NCBI GenBank assembly: GCA_944320775.1
Contig: CALUIV010000010.1
Location: 1-64,000 of the forward strand
Direction of reading: 5' to 3'
Source: an uncultured Paraprevotella sp.
GTDB lineage: Bacteria > Bacteroidota > Bacteroidia > Bacteroidales > Bacteroidaceae
DNA length: 64,000 nucleotides
Shown: positions 1-8,463 of the stretch, piece after piece
Position numbering within the stretch: the stretch's first letter is position 1
How the letters are laid out: the number at the start of each line of letters is the position of its first letter
Notes under the pieces: generated by a model
Databases searched by the model: none
The model's input: the letters and a program-made list of their open reading frames with translations, nothing else
What the model was told of the DNA's origin: nothing
Translations under genes and position numbers: made by a program

Positions 1-133
1 TATCGTTATAAGATAAAAATTTATTTTTAAACTTATGATTAGATATATTAACATTTTTCGAGGCCGTATAATAGGGGGTAAATGCGTTTATAGAATAAAA
101 GTTTATTGTTTTAATAATGAATATAAGAATAAC

Positions 134-895
134 ATGATGAAACATTTTAAAGTATGTCTGACAGGTTTCTTTTCTGTCTTTTTCCTTTCTGTAGGTGTTG
201 TTTCTTGTTGGAATGATGATGATTATCAGTTTTACAGTTCCTATCCGAACGCGCTGGTTACGGTGAAGCATACATCGGATAGTGTTGTTTATTTACAGTT
301 GAATGATACAACAACTCTTTTTCCGGTAAATATGCCGCGATCTCCATTTGGTGAAAAAGAAGTACGGGCTTTGACTCATTTTAAATTTGTGGACAAACCG
401 TCTGAAGGATTCTCAAAAGCTGTTCACGTCAATTGGATAGACAGTATTCTGACCAAACAGTTGGCTCCATGGAAAGCAGAAGCAAACGACTCTGTTTATG
501 GTAACGATCCTTTGGAAATCATAGATGATTGGGTTACTATTGCGGAAGACGGATATCTCACTTTACGTTTTCGTACACAGACGGACGGTCGCGGTACACG
601 GCATGCACTTAATTTAGTGAACAATGGTACGGCAGAAAATCCTTATGTAGTAGAATTGAGGCATAATGCACATGGTGATATTTGTGGTTATCCTGCAGAT
701 GGCTTGGTCGCTTTTTCTTTGGATAGTTTGCCTGATACACAAGGAAAAACCGTTAAGCTTACATTAAGATGGAAGGCTTATCGTGGTGTTAAGACTGTTG
801 AATTTGATTATTGTACCCATCAGGCTACCATGCTTTCAAAAAGTGGTAATGCACGTTCTATTGCAGAAGAAAGGGCTACATTACTGTTAGAATAA
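134..895 (+). CDS. NigD-like secreted lipoprotein
   Basis: A protein of about 253 residues. I start it at the tandem ATGs at 134/137 because the signal sequence begins there; an in-frame ATG at 35 would add a lysine/tyrosine-rich stretch with no export character. A hydrophobic segment ends in GVVSC followed by WNDDD, a lipobox with acidic residues after the cysteine. In Bacteroidetes such residues often direct surface exposure. The rest (NDPLEIIDDW, GYLTLRFRTQ, HALNLV, VKLTLRWKAY) matches the layout of the NigD-like family: an N-terminal OB-like domain and a C-terminal beta-sandwich. The family's molecular role is not established. The gene stands alone on this strand and ends at a strong hairpin shared with the convergent porin gene. 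The family call is by recalled pattern, not by a search. Confidence 0.75.
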   Translation: MMKHFKVCLTGFFSVFFLSVGVVSCWNDDDYQFYSSYPNALVTVKHTSDSVVYLQLNDTTTLFPVNMPRSPFGEKEVRALTHFKFVDKPSEGFSKAVHVNWIDSILTKQLAPWKAEANDSVYGNDPLEIIDDWVTIAEDGYLTLRFRTQTDGRGTRHALNLVNNGTAENPYVVELRHNAHGDICGYPADGLVAFSLDSLPDTQGKTVKLTLRWKAYRGVKTVEFDYCTHQATMLSKSGNARSIAEERATLLLE

Positions 896-975
896 TTAGA
901 ATAAAAGGATAAATTAGATGGATGGAATGAAGGGATCTCTGTTTTAATTGAAAACAAAGATGTACGAAAAGATCT

Positions 976-1011
976 GCACCCCAAAAGTTTGATGAAGAAC
1001 TTTTGGGGTGC
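976..1011. terminator. bidirectional terminator
   Basis: A perfect 14-bp inverted repeat (GCACCCCAAAAGTT, 8-base loop, AACTTTTGGGGTGC) lies between the convergent NigD-like and porin genes, so it can end both transcripts. Confidence 0.8.
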
Positions 1012-1056
1012 ATTATTTATGAATTACACATATGAATAAACAGAGTATTGGTGTGT

Positions 1057-3279
1057 TTAATTGAAAAAGTTCCACGATACACCAAAATGGAAGTTCATAG
1101 GATTTATCGGGTAATGTGGAGCCCAGAATGCATTTCCATGCAATGATGCATTAACGTGATTGATTGCAGCATAGAAGCGGCAATGTTTCAAGTGGAAATT
1201 AGCATAGACATTGCAAATGGGGTAATTTCCTATTTTTACCCGTGTTTGTACATCCTGAACTGCAAATTGGTTGACAGCCGGAGAATAATCGGGAGCATAG
1301 TAGCTGGTGAAGTAACGTACGTCACCTCCCAGTTCGACCAACAGAACTTTAGCAATTCTAAAATTAAGATAGATATTGCTGTATAGGGATAAGTCCGGTA
1401 ATGGAAGCGCATTCTCGTTACTAGACTTTTGATAAGCAATCTGATTATCCCAGCGGAAAATGCCGAATTTAAAATTTTGATTTAAAATAGCACTGAATAC
1501 TTGGATGTTGCCTGTATTCTGTTTTACCGATGTGTTATTGCTGTATCCGCTTGTTTCATAACCGTCTTCAGAAAAAGGTGTTTTATCCAAAGATAGGTAA
1601 GTATAGTTTTTGATATTTTCAACCCCGACTCGGAGAGATGTTCCGCTTTTATTAAAGTTTAATTCGCCTTCAATTCGTGTACGGAATTCATGACTTAAAT
1701 CATTGTTCCACCAAGTAAACTGTGACTGATAGTGACGGTAATAGAAATGTGGATTCAGATTTTTCATATAGGCGTGCGCCTTTATTGCCAACGTATCCTT
1801 CCAGAAAGGAATGTTCAGATCTGCTTGTCCGTCAATTTGGAACTGTCCGATATCGGTTCCCAAGAGGACGATCTCACCTAAAGCTGTATAGTGTAATAAT
1901 TTTCCTTGGCGCTTACTTAGTTCACCGCCAACAGATACATTATGTTCTACAAAGCGATTATACGTGAGTGCCGTATCTTTCATTCCTCCTGGCATTTCAA
2001 ATGTACGCAGTTCATGGGATGCAAAGGCTGTTAGTCCGGCTTTTGCCCATTTGTTGAATCCTTCGCGTAAAGCAATTCCAAGTGTATTCTTAACTGAGAA
2101 TTCATCGAAAAGATCTTTTGTACTACCTACTTCTCCATAATACATGTTCGTATAATAATTCTCAGGAAGATCGTAACTATAGTAGCCATGTTTGCCATGA
2201 CGTATATTCAATGTGTGGATGAAGCTAGTTACGGGGGTAAACTTGGCTGGTGGATCTAATTTTATGATGTAATCCTCGCGAAGCGAGTCTGCTACGAGTT
2301 TACGTTTCAGCGTATCTGTTTTTATTAATGCGATCAGCGCACTGTCTCTCAATGATTTGAGTAACGTGCTGTCATGAGGAACAGTCTGTAACAGTGAGTC
2401 TCCTTCTTCTGTATATTTGTAAAAACCTACATTATATCGATGTGTGAGGAAGTAAACCTGATCGTCGTTTTGATTCCAGTTTTCAGAAAGAATTGTCGGG
2501 ATATCGGTAGAACTGATTGACTTATTGAAACTTTCCGGATTGGTAATATAGGTATCGTCGTCGATACCGCCATTTTCCGTTTGTTTGAAGTGGTTGGCGT
2601 TAATCCAGGCATGCATATTATAACGGTCTCCCAAATAATACCCATATAATGCACCGTTAAATAACGATGTTGCCTGATTGTTGTAAAATCCGCGTCCGTA
2701 TGAATAATCCAGTTTAAAGCCAATTCCAGAAATCTTATTGATGTTGGTGGCGAAATAAGCCCGTACACGGTCTTCGCCATTCTGGCTGCTGTTGGTGGTA
2801 TGATATGAAAGGTTTGTTATCGGACTTTTCGTATTGGCAAAAAGGAACTCATTGACGTCTGTGTAAAAGAAGTCATATGGTTGCATGAAAAATTTGTCTG
2901 GCATGACCGGACGATCCATGAACAGTCGGGAAAGTCTGGGAGAACCTAGATTCCCCAAAAAGTTATATTGTCCATTATATCCGTCTGTATTGTTGAAATT
3001 CTGAAAGTGGTGAGGGAGTGTGTCTGCTACAGCCGGTTTGATTGTTCCAAGACGTTCGTCAATATTCCACATCGTCAGACCGATGGGAATGTTCTTGACC
3101 GTTTTGGTTGTATCACGTCCCCAGGAAAAATGGTTTGATCCTCCGTTTTCCATACTTCCACTTTCGGCATTAAACTGATCTTGTTCATAACCGAAACCGT
3201 TGTTTTGTTCGTCAAATTGAGCCCAAAGGAATGTGGGAAGCAAGAGGCCTATAATAAGTGTTAAGATTTTCTGTTTCAT
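1057..3279 (-). CDS. putative outer membrane porin (Porin_10-like)
   Basis: About 740 residues. A signal peptide (MKQKILTLIIGLLLPTFLWA, then Q) is followed by a long stretch rich in aromatic residues, Asn and Tyr with alternating polarity, ending in SWNFFN, a terminal aromatic residue region typical of outer membrane beta-barrels. It resembles the Bacteroidetes putative porin family (Porin_10/DUF4289-type). Its substrate is unknown. I use the ATG at 3279: the upstream in-frame start at 3318 would lie inside the terminator hairpin at 3309-3347, and a TATCTTTG -7 element (minus strand, 3288-3295) sits directly before 3279. That implies a very short leader and transcription separate from the kor operon. 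Confidence 0.75.
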   Translation of the reverse strand: MKQKILTLIIGLLLPTFLWAQFDEQNNGFGYEQDQFNAESGSMENGGSNHFSWGRDTTKTVKNIPIGLTMWNIDERLGTIKPAVADTLPHHFQNFNNTDGYNGQYNFLGNLGSPRLSRLFMDRPVMPDKFFMQPYDFFYTDVNEFLFANTKSPITNLSYHTTNSSQNGEDRVRAYFATNINKISGIGFKLDYSYGRGFYNNQATSLFNGALYGYYLGDRYNMHAWINANHFKQTENGGIDDDTYITNPESFNKSISSTDIPTILSENWNQNDDQVYFLTHRYNVGFYKYTEEGDSLLQTVPHDSTLLKSLRDSALIALIKTDTLKRKLVADSLREDYIIKLDPPAKFTPVTSFIHTLNIRHGKHGYYSYDLPENYYTNMYYGEVGSTKDLFDEFSVKNTLGIALREGFNKWAKAGLTAFASHELRTFEMPGGMKDTALTYNRFVEHNVSVGGELSKRQGKLLHYTALGEIVLLGTDIGQFQIDGQADLNIPFWKDTLAIKAHAYMKNLNPHFYYRHYQSQFTWWNNDLSHEFRTRIEGELNFNKSGTSLRVGVENIKNYTYLSLDKTPFSEDGYETSGYSNNTSVKQNTGNIQVFSAILNQNFKFGIFRWDNQIAYQKSSNENALPLPDLSLYSNIYLNFRIAKVLLVELGGDVRYFTSYYAPDYSPAVNQFAVQDVQTRVKIGNYPICNVYANFHLKHCRFYAAINHVNASLHGNAFWAPHYPINPMNFHFGVSWNFFN

Positions 3280-3308
3280 AAGTGCCGCAAAGATAGCAAG
3301 AAAAAAGT

Positions 3309-3347
3309 AAAGGAGCATGTTTTCTGAAAATAGAAACGTGCTCCTTT
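3309..3347 (-). terminator. kor operon terminator
   Basis: AAAGGAGCA..GTTT and AAAC..TGCTCCTTT pair as a 14-bp stem with one G-U and an 11-base loop. On the minus strand it is followed by a T-rich run (complement of the A-run just left of 3307). It lies between the gamma-subunit gene and the porin. Confidence 0.8.
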
Positions 3348-3372
3348 ATCATTTTTTTTATGAAAACGAATG

Positions 3373-3918
3373 TTATTGTACTTTCGTAATGATTTCCATT
3401 CCTTTTTTCAAGGCAGCTTCATTTGCCGGAATAAGATCATGATGGCGTTCGGGCAGTGTCTTTCTCAATGCCATTACGACATTTTCTATATTTGCCAGCT
3501 GGCGTACCTGAAGCAGACCGCCTAAAATAATCATATTAAAGGCTTTGGCATTTTGCATTTCTGCAGCAGCATCCATTGCATCAATTCTGTAAATCGAAAT
3601 ATCTGTGCGTTTAGGAGCTGTTGTAATACCATAACTGTCATAAATCAGTGTTCCTCCCGGTTTGATTTTCTCTTCGAATCTGTCAAGCGATGGCTGGTTT
3701 AGCACAACTGCCGTATCATATTGACTTAAGATAGGAGATGAGATACGTTCTTCGCTGATGATGACTGTGACGTTGGCTGTTCCTCCGCGTTGTTCCGGTC
3801 CGTAAGAAGGCATCCACGATACTTCTTTACCCTCAACCAAAGCAGCACAAGCCAAAATTTTACCCATGGACAAGACGCCCTGTCCTCCGAAACCGGATAT
3901 GATGATTTCTTCTTTCAT
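3373..3918 (-). CDS. korC: 2-oxoacid:ferredoxin oxidoreductase, gamma subunit
   Basis: 181 residues, typical of the gamma (KorC/PorG) subunit, which binds at the TPP/CoA-side interface. The N-terminus EEIIISGFGGQGVLSMGKIL is the family hallmark, followed by SWMPSYGPEQRGGTANV and a C-terminal helical region. It is the last gene of the operon, 26 bases after korB, and is followed by a strong hairpin. Together the complex would oxidatively decarboxylate a 2-oxoacid to an acyl-CoA with reduction of ferredoxin. The substrate (2-oxoglutarate or branched-chain 2-oxoacids) cannot be read from sequence. Confidence 0.92.
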   Translation of the reverse strand: MKEEIIISGFGGQGVLSMGKILACAALVEGKEVSWMPSYGPEQRGGTANVTVIISEERISSPILSQYDTAVVLNQPSLDRFEEKIKPGGTLIYDSYGITTAPKRTDISIYRIDAMDAAAEMQNAKAFNMIILGGLLQVRQLANIENVVMALRKTLPERHHDLIPANEAALKKGMEIITKVQ

Positions 3919-3944
3919 ATATATTCTTTTTGAAATTGGGTTTA

Positions 3945-4712
3945 TTATGGTTGAATGTCTTTTAAGTCACCGAGCGGATAGAATGGGAACATATTTTCTT
4001 CCATCCATTTATTTGCTTTTTCTGGTGACATTTTCCATCCTGCATTGCATGTAGAAACGATCTCAACCAGGCTGGAACCTTTTCCAGACATGCTGTTTTC
4101 AAAAGCCTTACGTATGGCTTTTTTTGCTTTTCTTATGGCTGCTACATTATGTACTGATTGGCGGCTTACATAACAGGTTCCCTGTAGTGTTGCTGCAATC
4201 TCTGTGATTTTCAGTGGATATCCGTGTAAATCAGCTTGGCGTCCATAAGGGCAGGTTGCAGTTTTCATCCCCATAAGGGTTGTTGGTGCCATTTGGCCAC
4301 CAGTCATACCATATATTGCGTTGTTAATGAAGATAACAGCAATGTTTTCGCCGCGATTTAATGCATGGATTGTTTCTGCAGTACCGATACATGCAAGATC
4401 ACCGTCGCCTTGGTAAGTAAATACAAGTCGGTCATTCCATAAACGTTTGATGGCTGTAGCTACGGCCGGTGCTCTTCCGTGGGCAGCTTCGATCCAGTCG
4501 ATGTCCAGATAATTATAAGCAAACACGGCACAGCCAACAGGGCATATTCCGACTGTCTTTTCTTCCATCCCCATTTCTTCTATAACCTCAGCAACCAGTT
4601 TGTGGACAACGCCATGGCTACAACCCGGGCAATAGTGCATGGGGCGGTCATTCATTAACGTAGGTTTTTTATAAACCAGGTTTTCGGGCCGTATGATTTC
4701 TTCTTCTGTCAT
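3945..4712 (-). CDS. korB: 2-oxoacid:ferredoxin oxidoreductase, beta subunit (TPP-binding)
   Basis: 255 residues from the ATG at 4712; the longer frame begins with TTG. The subunit carries thiamine diphosphate: QGDGDLACIG followed by NNAIYGMTGGQ is the TPP/Mg2+-binding motif (GDGD...NN). CPGCSHG near residue 30 and the later single Cys in CPVGCAVF and STCNAGW are in positions used for the [4Fe-4S] cluster in OFOR beta subunits. It ends with the short C-terminal tail common in KorB. It lies between a small membrane-protein gene (14 bases upstream) and korC. Annotations of relatives alternate between 2-oxoglutarate and 2-oxoisovalerate oxidoreductase. Confidence 0.93.
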   Translation of the reverse strand: MTEEEIIRPENLVYKKPTLMNDRPMHYCPGCSHGVVHKLVAEVIEEMGMEEKTVGICPVGCAVFAYNYLDIDWIEAAHGRAPAVATAIKRLWNDRLVFTYQGDGDLACIGTAETIHALNRGENIAVIFINNAIYGMTGGQMAPTTLMGMKTATCPYGRQADLHGYPLKITEIAATLQGTCYVSRQSVHNVAAIRKAKKAIRKAFENSMSGKGSSLVEIVSTCNAGWKMSPEKANKWMEENMFPFYPLGDLKDIQP

Positions 4713-4726
4713 AATCTGCAATAATT

Positions 4727-4966
4727 TTAAAGCATGAAACGCAAGAACATCTCGATAATTTTCAGAATCATTCCACCGCCGATAATTCCCATTCCCAGAA
4801 TTCTGTTTTCGGGTAATGCGAAATAAAGAATAAGTCCGATCGCAGCTGCGATTAAGAACAGGGTATTTAAGACGCTACGAACTTGGTCTTTGGATACCCA
4901 GGAGCGACGTTTACGGTTTCCTTGAACTGATTCTTCTATCAGTTTTTCGATTTCTTCGCGATTCAT
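4727..4966 (-). CDS. small two-helix membrane protein coded inside the oxidoreductase operon
   Basis: 79 residues. A charged N-terminus (MNREEIEKLIEESVQGNRKRR) is followed by two hydrophobic stretches at about 33-51 and 56-78, so two membrane helices joined by a short PENR turn are expected. It starts 6 bases after the alpha-subunit stop and ends just before korB, so it must be co-transcribed and probably co-translated with the catalytic subunits. No function is known to me. The position suggests a membrane tether or assembly partner for the oxidoreductase, which is inference. It could instead be an unrelated small protein carried by the operon. Confidence 0.85.
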   Translation of the reverse strand: MNREEIEKLIEESVQGNRKRRSWVSKDQVRSVLNTLFLIAAAIGLILYFALPENRILGMGIIGGGMILKIIEMFLRFML

Positions 4967-4972
4967 AGATGA

Positions 4973-6076
4973 TTAGTTTGTCTGATTTATGATGTTCTGT
5001 TTAAGCGCTTCAACAACTTCTTCCGGAGTCGGTACAATACCTCCCATTCTTCCGTAGTGGGCTACTTTTGTTTTTCCATTTACTGCCAGACGGATGTCTT
5101 CGATCATTTGTCCGGCGTTAATTTCAAAACTGAGAATACCTTTCATCCGTGTACTTAATTCTTCTACTCTTTTTGATGGGAACGGCCATAGGGTAATTGG
5201 ACGCAATAAGCCTACTTTAATACCTTCTGCACGACACAATTCAATCACTTTCAATGCAATTCGTGATGCGGATCCAAAAGCTACTATCAGATATTCTGCG
5301 TCATCACAGAACAGTTCCTCATAACGAACTTCCTGTTCCCGTATTGTCTGGTATTTTTTTTGCAGATGAAGGTTTCTTTGCTCCATGCTATTCGGATCAA
5401 TGTCTAATGACGTAATGATATTTGGCTGGCGGGTTTTAGGTTTTCCCCATGTTGCCCATGGGCAGGTTTCCTTGATTTCAGCTTCAGTACGGCGGGGTTT
5501 GAATGGGGGCAGGACAACTTTTTCCATCATCTGTCCGATAATACCGTCGCTTAAGATCATGGTCGGATTTCGGTATTTGAAAGCCAGATCGAATGCGAGG
5601 TCTACAAAATCAGCCATCTCTTGTACTGATGCCGGTGCCAAAACAATGACGTTGTAGTCTCCATTACCTCCACCGCGTGTAGCCTGAAAGTAATCCGACT
5701 GGCTTGGCTGTATGGTTCCCAAGCCCGGTCCGCCACGCTGAACGTTTACGATGAGGCCTGGCACTTCTGCACCTGCCATATAGGCGATACCTTCCTGCAT
5801 TAAGGCTACACCGGGACTTGATGAGGAAGTGAATGCACGCTTACCTGCGGCTCCTGCTCCGTAAACCATATTGATTGAAGCGACTTCACTTTCAGCCTGA
5901 AGCACGACCATTCCCGTAGTTTCCCATGGTTTTTCTGCGGCCAATGTTTCCAGAACTTCTGACTGTGGGGTGATGGGATAACCGAAATAACCGTCGCAAC
6001 CGCAGCGAATGGCGGCATGGGCGATGGCTTCGTTCCCTTTCATAAGTACGATTTCTCCTTCTGCTGCTTTTGCCAT
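4973..6076 (-). CDS. vorB: 2-oxoacid:ferredoxin oxidoreductase, alpha subunit (VorB/KorA)
   Basis: 367 residues, the pyrimidine-binding and transketolase C-domain subunit. The N-terminus KGNEAIAHAAIRCGCDGYFGYPITPQSEV is the family signature. AFTSSSSPGVALMQEGIAYMAGAEVPGLIVNVQRGGPGLGT is broadly conserved, and the C-terminal EEVVEALK follows a Rossmann-like domain (VGLLRPITLWPFPSKRVEEL). Relatives are named 3-methyl-2-oxobutanoate dehydrogenase subunit VorB. It is separated from the ferredoxin gene by 4 bases. In an anaerobe the complex supplies reduced ferredoxin or, in reverse, carboxylates acyl-CoA. Confidence 0.93.
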   Translation of the reverse strand: MAKAAEGEIVLMKGNEAIAHAAIRCGCDGYFGYPITPQSEVLETLAAEKPWETTGMVVLQAESEVASINMVYGAGAAGKRAFTSSSSPGVALMQEGIAYMAGAEVPGLIVNVQRGGPGLGTIQPSQSDYFQATRGGGNGDYNVIVLAPASVQEMADFVDLAFDLAFKYRNPTMILSDGIIGQMMEKVVLPPFKPRRTEAEIKETCPWATWGKPKTRQPNIITSLDIDPNSMEQRNLHLQKKYQTIREQEVRYEELFCDDAEYLIVAFGSASRIALKVIELCRAEGIKVGLLRPITLWPFPSKRVEELSTRMKGILSFEINAGQMIEDIRLAVNGKTKVAHYGRMGGIVPTPEEVVEALKQNIINQTN

Positions 6077-6080
6077 GATT

Positions 6081-6311
6081 CTAATCTATTTTCTTTTTAT
6101 AAACAGTAATACATCCGTCCGGACAAACGATTGCGCAAGAGCTACATCCGTTGCAGACGTCTTTTACGATTTGTTTGGCGAAGCGATAACCTTTTTTGTT
6201 CACTTCTCTGTCAGCCAGCGCCAATAGATTGAGCGGGCAGGCTACGACACATAGGTTGCAACCTTTACAACGTTCTTGGTCTATGATGATGGCTCCTTTA
6301 ATTTTTGCCAT
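6081..6311 (-). CDS. korD: 2[4Fe-4S] ferredoxin subunit
   Basis: 76 residues with two cluster-binding motifs, CKGCNLCVVACP (around residue 16) and CNGCSSCAIVCP (around residue 53), each CxxCxxCxxxCP. This is the delta (ferredoxin-like) subunit of the oxidoreductase and passes electrons from the TPP subunit to external ferredoxin. It is 4 bases upstream of the alpha-subunit gene, consistent with translational coupling. Confidence 0.92.
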   Translation of the reverse strand: MAKIKGAIIIDQERCKGCNLCVVACPLNLLALADREVNKKGYRFAKQIVKDVCNGCSSCAIVCPDGCITVYKKKID

Positions 6312-6366
6312 ATTATATGATTTTGTAGTTGTTTTATTGTTTTTACCAATCCGGTTACGATTATGA

Positions 6367-6642
6367 TTAAGGATTGTATAAGTCTTTATGATAAAAATTG
6401 AGAATATCCAGAATCATTTGTTTTGCTTCTTTTGCCGGACTATTCGGATTGAGAGCAATGGCTGCAAGGTAGTTGTTTAATGCAGCTTGAAAATCTTGCT
6501 GCTTTCGACAAATATTTCCTTTAATGTAAAAGAGTTCATCATCAGGAGTTGAAGCTGCTTGTATCAATCTGTCTACCATGAGCAATGCTTCTGCTGTTTC
6601 TCCATTTTTGAGCAATCTCTTACATTCTTCCTTTGATTCCAT
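6367..6642 (-). CDS. TPR-repeat protein, first gene of the oxidoreductase operon
   Basis: 91 residues with about two tetratricopeptide repeats (EALLMVDRLIQ; QDFQAALNNYLAAIALNPNSPA). There is no signal peptide, so it is cytoplasmic. It lies 55 bases upstream of the ferredoxin gene on the same strand and is preceded by a TATCTTTG -7 element (minus strand, 6667-6674), which would make it the first gene of the operon. TPR proteins mediate protein contacts; assembly of the complex is a reasonable guess, not shown. Confidence 0.8.
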   Translation of the reverse strand: MESKEECKRLLKNGETAEALLMVDRLIQAASTPDDELFYIKGNICRKQQDFQAALNNYLAAIALNPNSPAKEAKQMILDILNFYHKDLYNP

Positions 6643-6986
6643 TTCTACTTGATTTTAACTCTGTTGCAAAGATAGTTTTTATTTGCAAAATCACCTTGTA
6701 ATGTTGCATTTTAAAGAAATATTATATTAATGTATCTAAACATAAATTGCCGTTTTGTTGATTAAGTGTTTGATTTTCAATCGTAGTATTATTGCGTGTG
6801 CAACTGTTTCTTTTTTAAGTGAATGTTGCGGATATTTTTACAATAAATGCTCATTTTATTGTAAAGTGTGCCATTTTTCTATGCTCTTGGTTTTTATGCA
6901 ATACAGATATAAATAAAAAAAGCAAGACTTGATGAAAACGATGAGTTTCAATAAGTCTTGCCTATATTGATTATTTTAATCTGTTT
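6643..6986. other. AT-rich intergenic region with promoter and dyad
   Basis: No gene seen. It holds the -7 element of the kor operon (CAAAGATA on the plus strand, 6667-6674), a perfect 11-bp dyad TTTACAATAAA / TTTATTGTAAA with a 7-base spacer (6837-6865), and the terminator of the DUF4468 gene (6922-6961). Confidence 0.6.
6922..6961 (-). terminator. terminator of the DUF4468 gene
   Basis: GCAAGACTT pairs with AAGTCTTGC, with an inner TGAAA/TTTCA stem. On the minus strand it runs into a T-rich tract (complement of aaataaaaaaa at 6911-6921). It begins 25 bases after the stop of the gene at 6987. Confidence 0.8.
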
Positions 6987-7607
6987 TTATTCAGAAAGGA
7001 GTTCTGTTGCTTTATGTTCTTCGCGTGCTTGAATTTCAAATGTTTCGCGTGCTTTTTCGAATATATCCTCGATTCTGTCTATTGTTTTTATTCTGAATTT
7101 GGAAGAAATCGGATATAATTTTGTCTGATTCTTATTGAGTGCCTCTGCATCGCTAATCCATTCCTCTGCTTTGTAGGTGACACCGTTCTTTCCGTCCATA
7201 TCCTCTTGATAATAATAACTTATCTGAGTGATATCCATGTGGCATTTTCCGTCGGAACATTCAACGGTAAGGATATAATTGAAACGTGTCCGATCCCAGT
7301 ACAAAATCTTTTTTTTGAATTCCAGCCATTCTTCGAAACGTGCTGTAATACATCCTTTTTCCGGGTCATCCATCGTAATACGTGTCCGTTCCATTTGGAT
7401 GTCTTCGTTAGTCATGTTTTCAACAAATTTCTTCATGACTTCGTATATTTCCTGCTTGCTTTTGTTTTTTACCGCAAATGTTTGCTGAAATACAACCTGT
7501 CCGTTTACTTCGGGAACAGCACCTGCCAGATATTTCTTGTTGTCGTCAGTTTTGGCATGAGCCATTAGAGGCATGCATAAAAGGAGGATCAATAGTATTT
7601 TTTTCAT
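6987..7607 (-). CDS. secreted DUF4468 (TBP-like fold) protein
   Basis: 206 residues from the ATG at 7607, where a clear signal peptide begins (MKKILLILLLCMPLMAHA, then KTDD). The mature part shows the order seen in DUF4468 proteins: VVFQQTFAVKNKSKQEIYE, a two-helix region, ITARFEEWLEFKKK, LDRTRFNYILTVECSDGKCHM-like strands, and a long C-terminal helix. Members are periplasmic proteins of Bacteroidetes of unknown role. It is monocistronic, bounded by its own terminator. Confidence 0.75.
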   Translation of the reverse strand: MKKILLILLLCMPLMAHAKTDDNKKYLAGAVPEVNGQVVFQQTFAVKNKSKQEIYEVMKKFVENMTNEDIQMERTRITMDDPEKGCITARFEEWLEFKKKILYWDRTRFNYILTVECSDGKCHMDITQISYYYQEDMDGKNGVTYKAEEWISDAEALNKNQTKLYPISSKFRIKTIDRIEDIFEKARETFEIQAREEHKATELLSE

Positions 7608-7700
7608 TCTTCTTGGTAATTTATGTTTCTCATGCAAAATTAAGAAAAACTCAATAGGCACAAATAGGTGCTTCTTATGTTTTACTGTTTTTAACTACTT

Positions 7701-8426
7701 TTACACCGCATGTTCATTCAGGAATTCCATGAGTGCCGGCTTATAACTTTCGGATACAGGAATCCGTTCTTTGCCAAATACAATGATTCCCCGGTCGAGT
7801 GTTTTTACTTTGGATGATTGCACGATAAAAGATCGGTGTACGCGTAAGAATTGGGGCTTGGGCAGACGTTCCTCCAAAGATTTCATACTCATTAGAGACA
7901 GGATAGGGCGCGGTTCTGTTTCTAGGTGGATTTTTACGTAATCTTTCAGACCTTCGATGTAAAGAATGTCTTTTAAATAAACTTGTATGAGTTTATAGTC
8001 AGACTTAATATAGATGAAGTCATCCTGATTCTGATAGCATGATTGTGATGTTTTGGGAGCGGATGTCAGGTTAAACCATTCCAGTGCTTTATTGGCTGAT
8101 TCCAGGAAATCACTGTAACTGATCGGTTTTAACAAATAGTCCAGAGCATTTACCCGAAATCCGTCCAAGGCATATTGTTGAAAGGCTGTTGTAAAGATAA
8201 TACGTGTTTCAGACGGAATCATTTTTGAAAATTCAAGTCCGTTCAGATCCGGCATCTGGATATCCAAAAAAAGTAATTGTATTTTTTTTTCGTTAACCTC
8301 TTTCAGTGCGGCAATTGCACTGGCATATTTTCCGTCTAACTGGAGAAACGGGGTTTTCCGCACATAGCTTTCCAACAAGTCTCTGGCTAACGGTTCATCG
8401 TCGATGATAGCACATGAAATAGTCAT
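7701..8426 (-). CDS. LytTR-family response regulator
   Basis: 241 residues from the ATG at 8426 (MTISCAIIDDEPLARD). Residues 1-115 form a receiver domain with acidic residues DDE near the start, phospho-acceptor Asp55 in LLFLDIQMPDLNG, and KPISY near residue 107. Residues 140-241 form a LytTR DNA-binding domain (DYVKIHLE, RVHRSFIV, VSESYKP). It is the last gene of the exporter operon, 37 bases after the histidine kinase gene, so it is the kinase's cognate regulator and probably controls the same operon. I did not find its repeat-type operator. Confidence 0.92.
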   Translation of the reverse strand: MTISCAIIDDEPLARDLLESYVRKTPFLQLDGKYASAIAALKEVNEKKIQLLFLDIQMPDLNGLEFSKMIPSETRIIFTTAFQQYALDGFRVNALDYLLKPISYSDFLESANKALEWFNLTSAPKTSQSCYQNQDDFIYIKSDYKLIQVYLKDILYIEGLKDYVKIHLETEPRPILSLMSMKSLEERLPKPQFLRVHRSFIVQSSKVKTLDRGIIVFGKERIPVSESYKPALMEFLNEHAV

Positions 8427-8463
8427 AATGTTTGTTGATTTTATTGGTATCAAATATAGTGAA

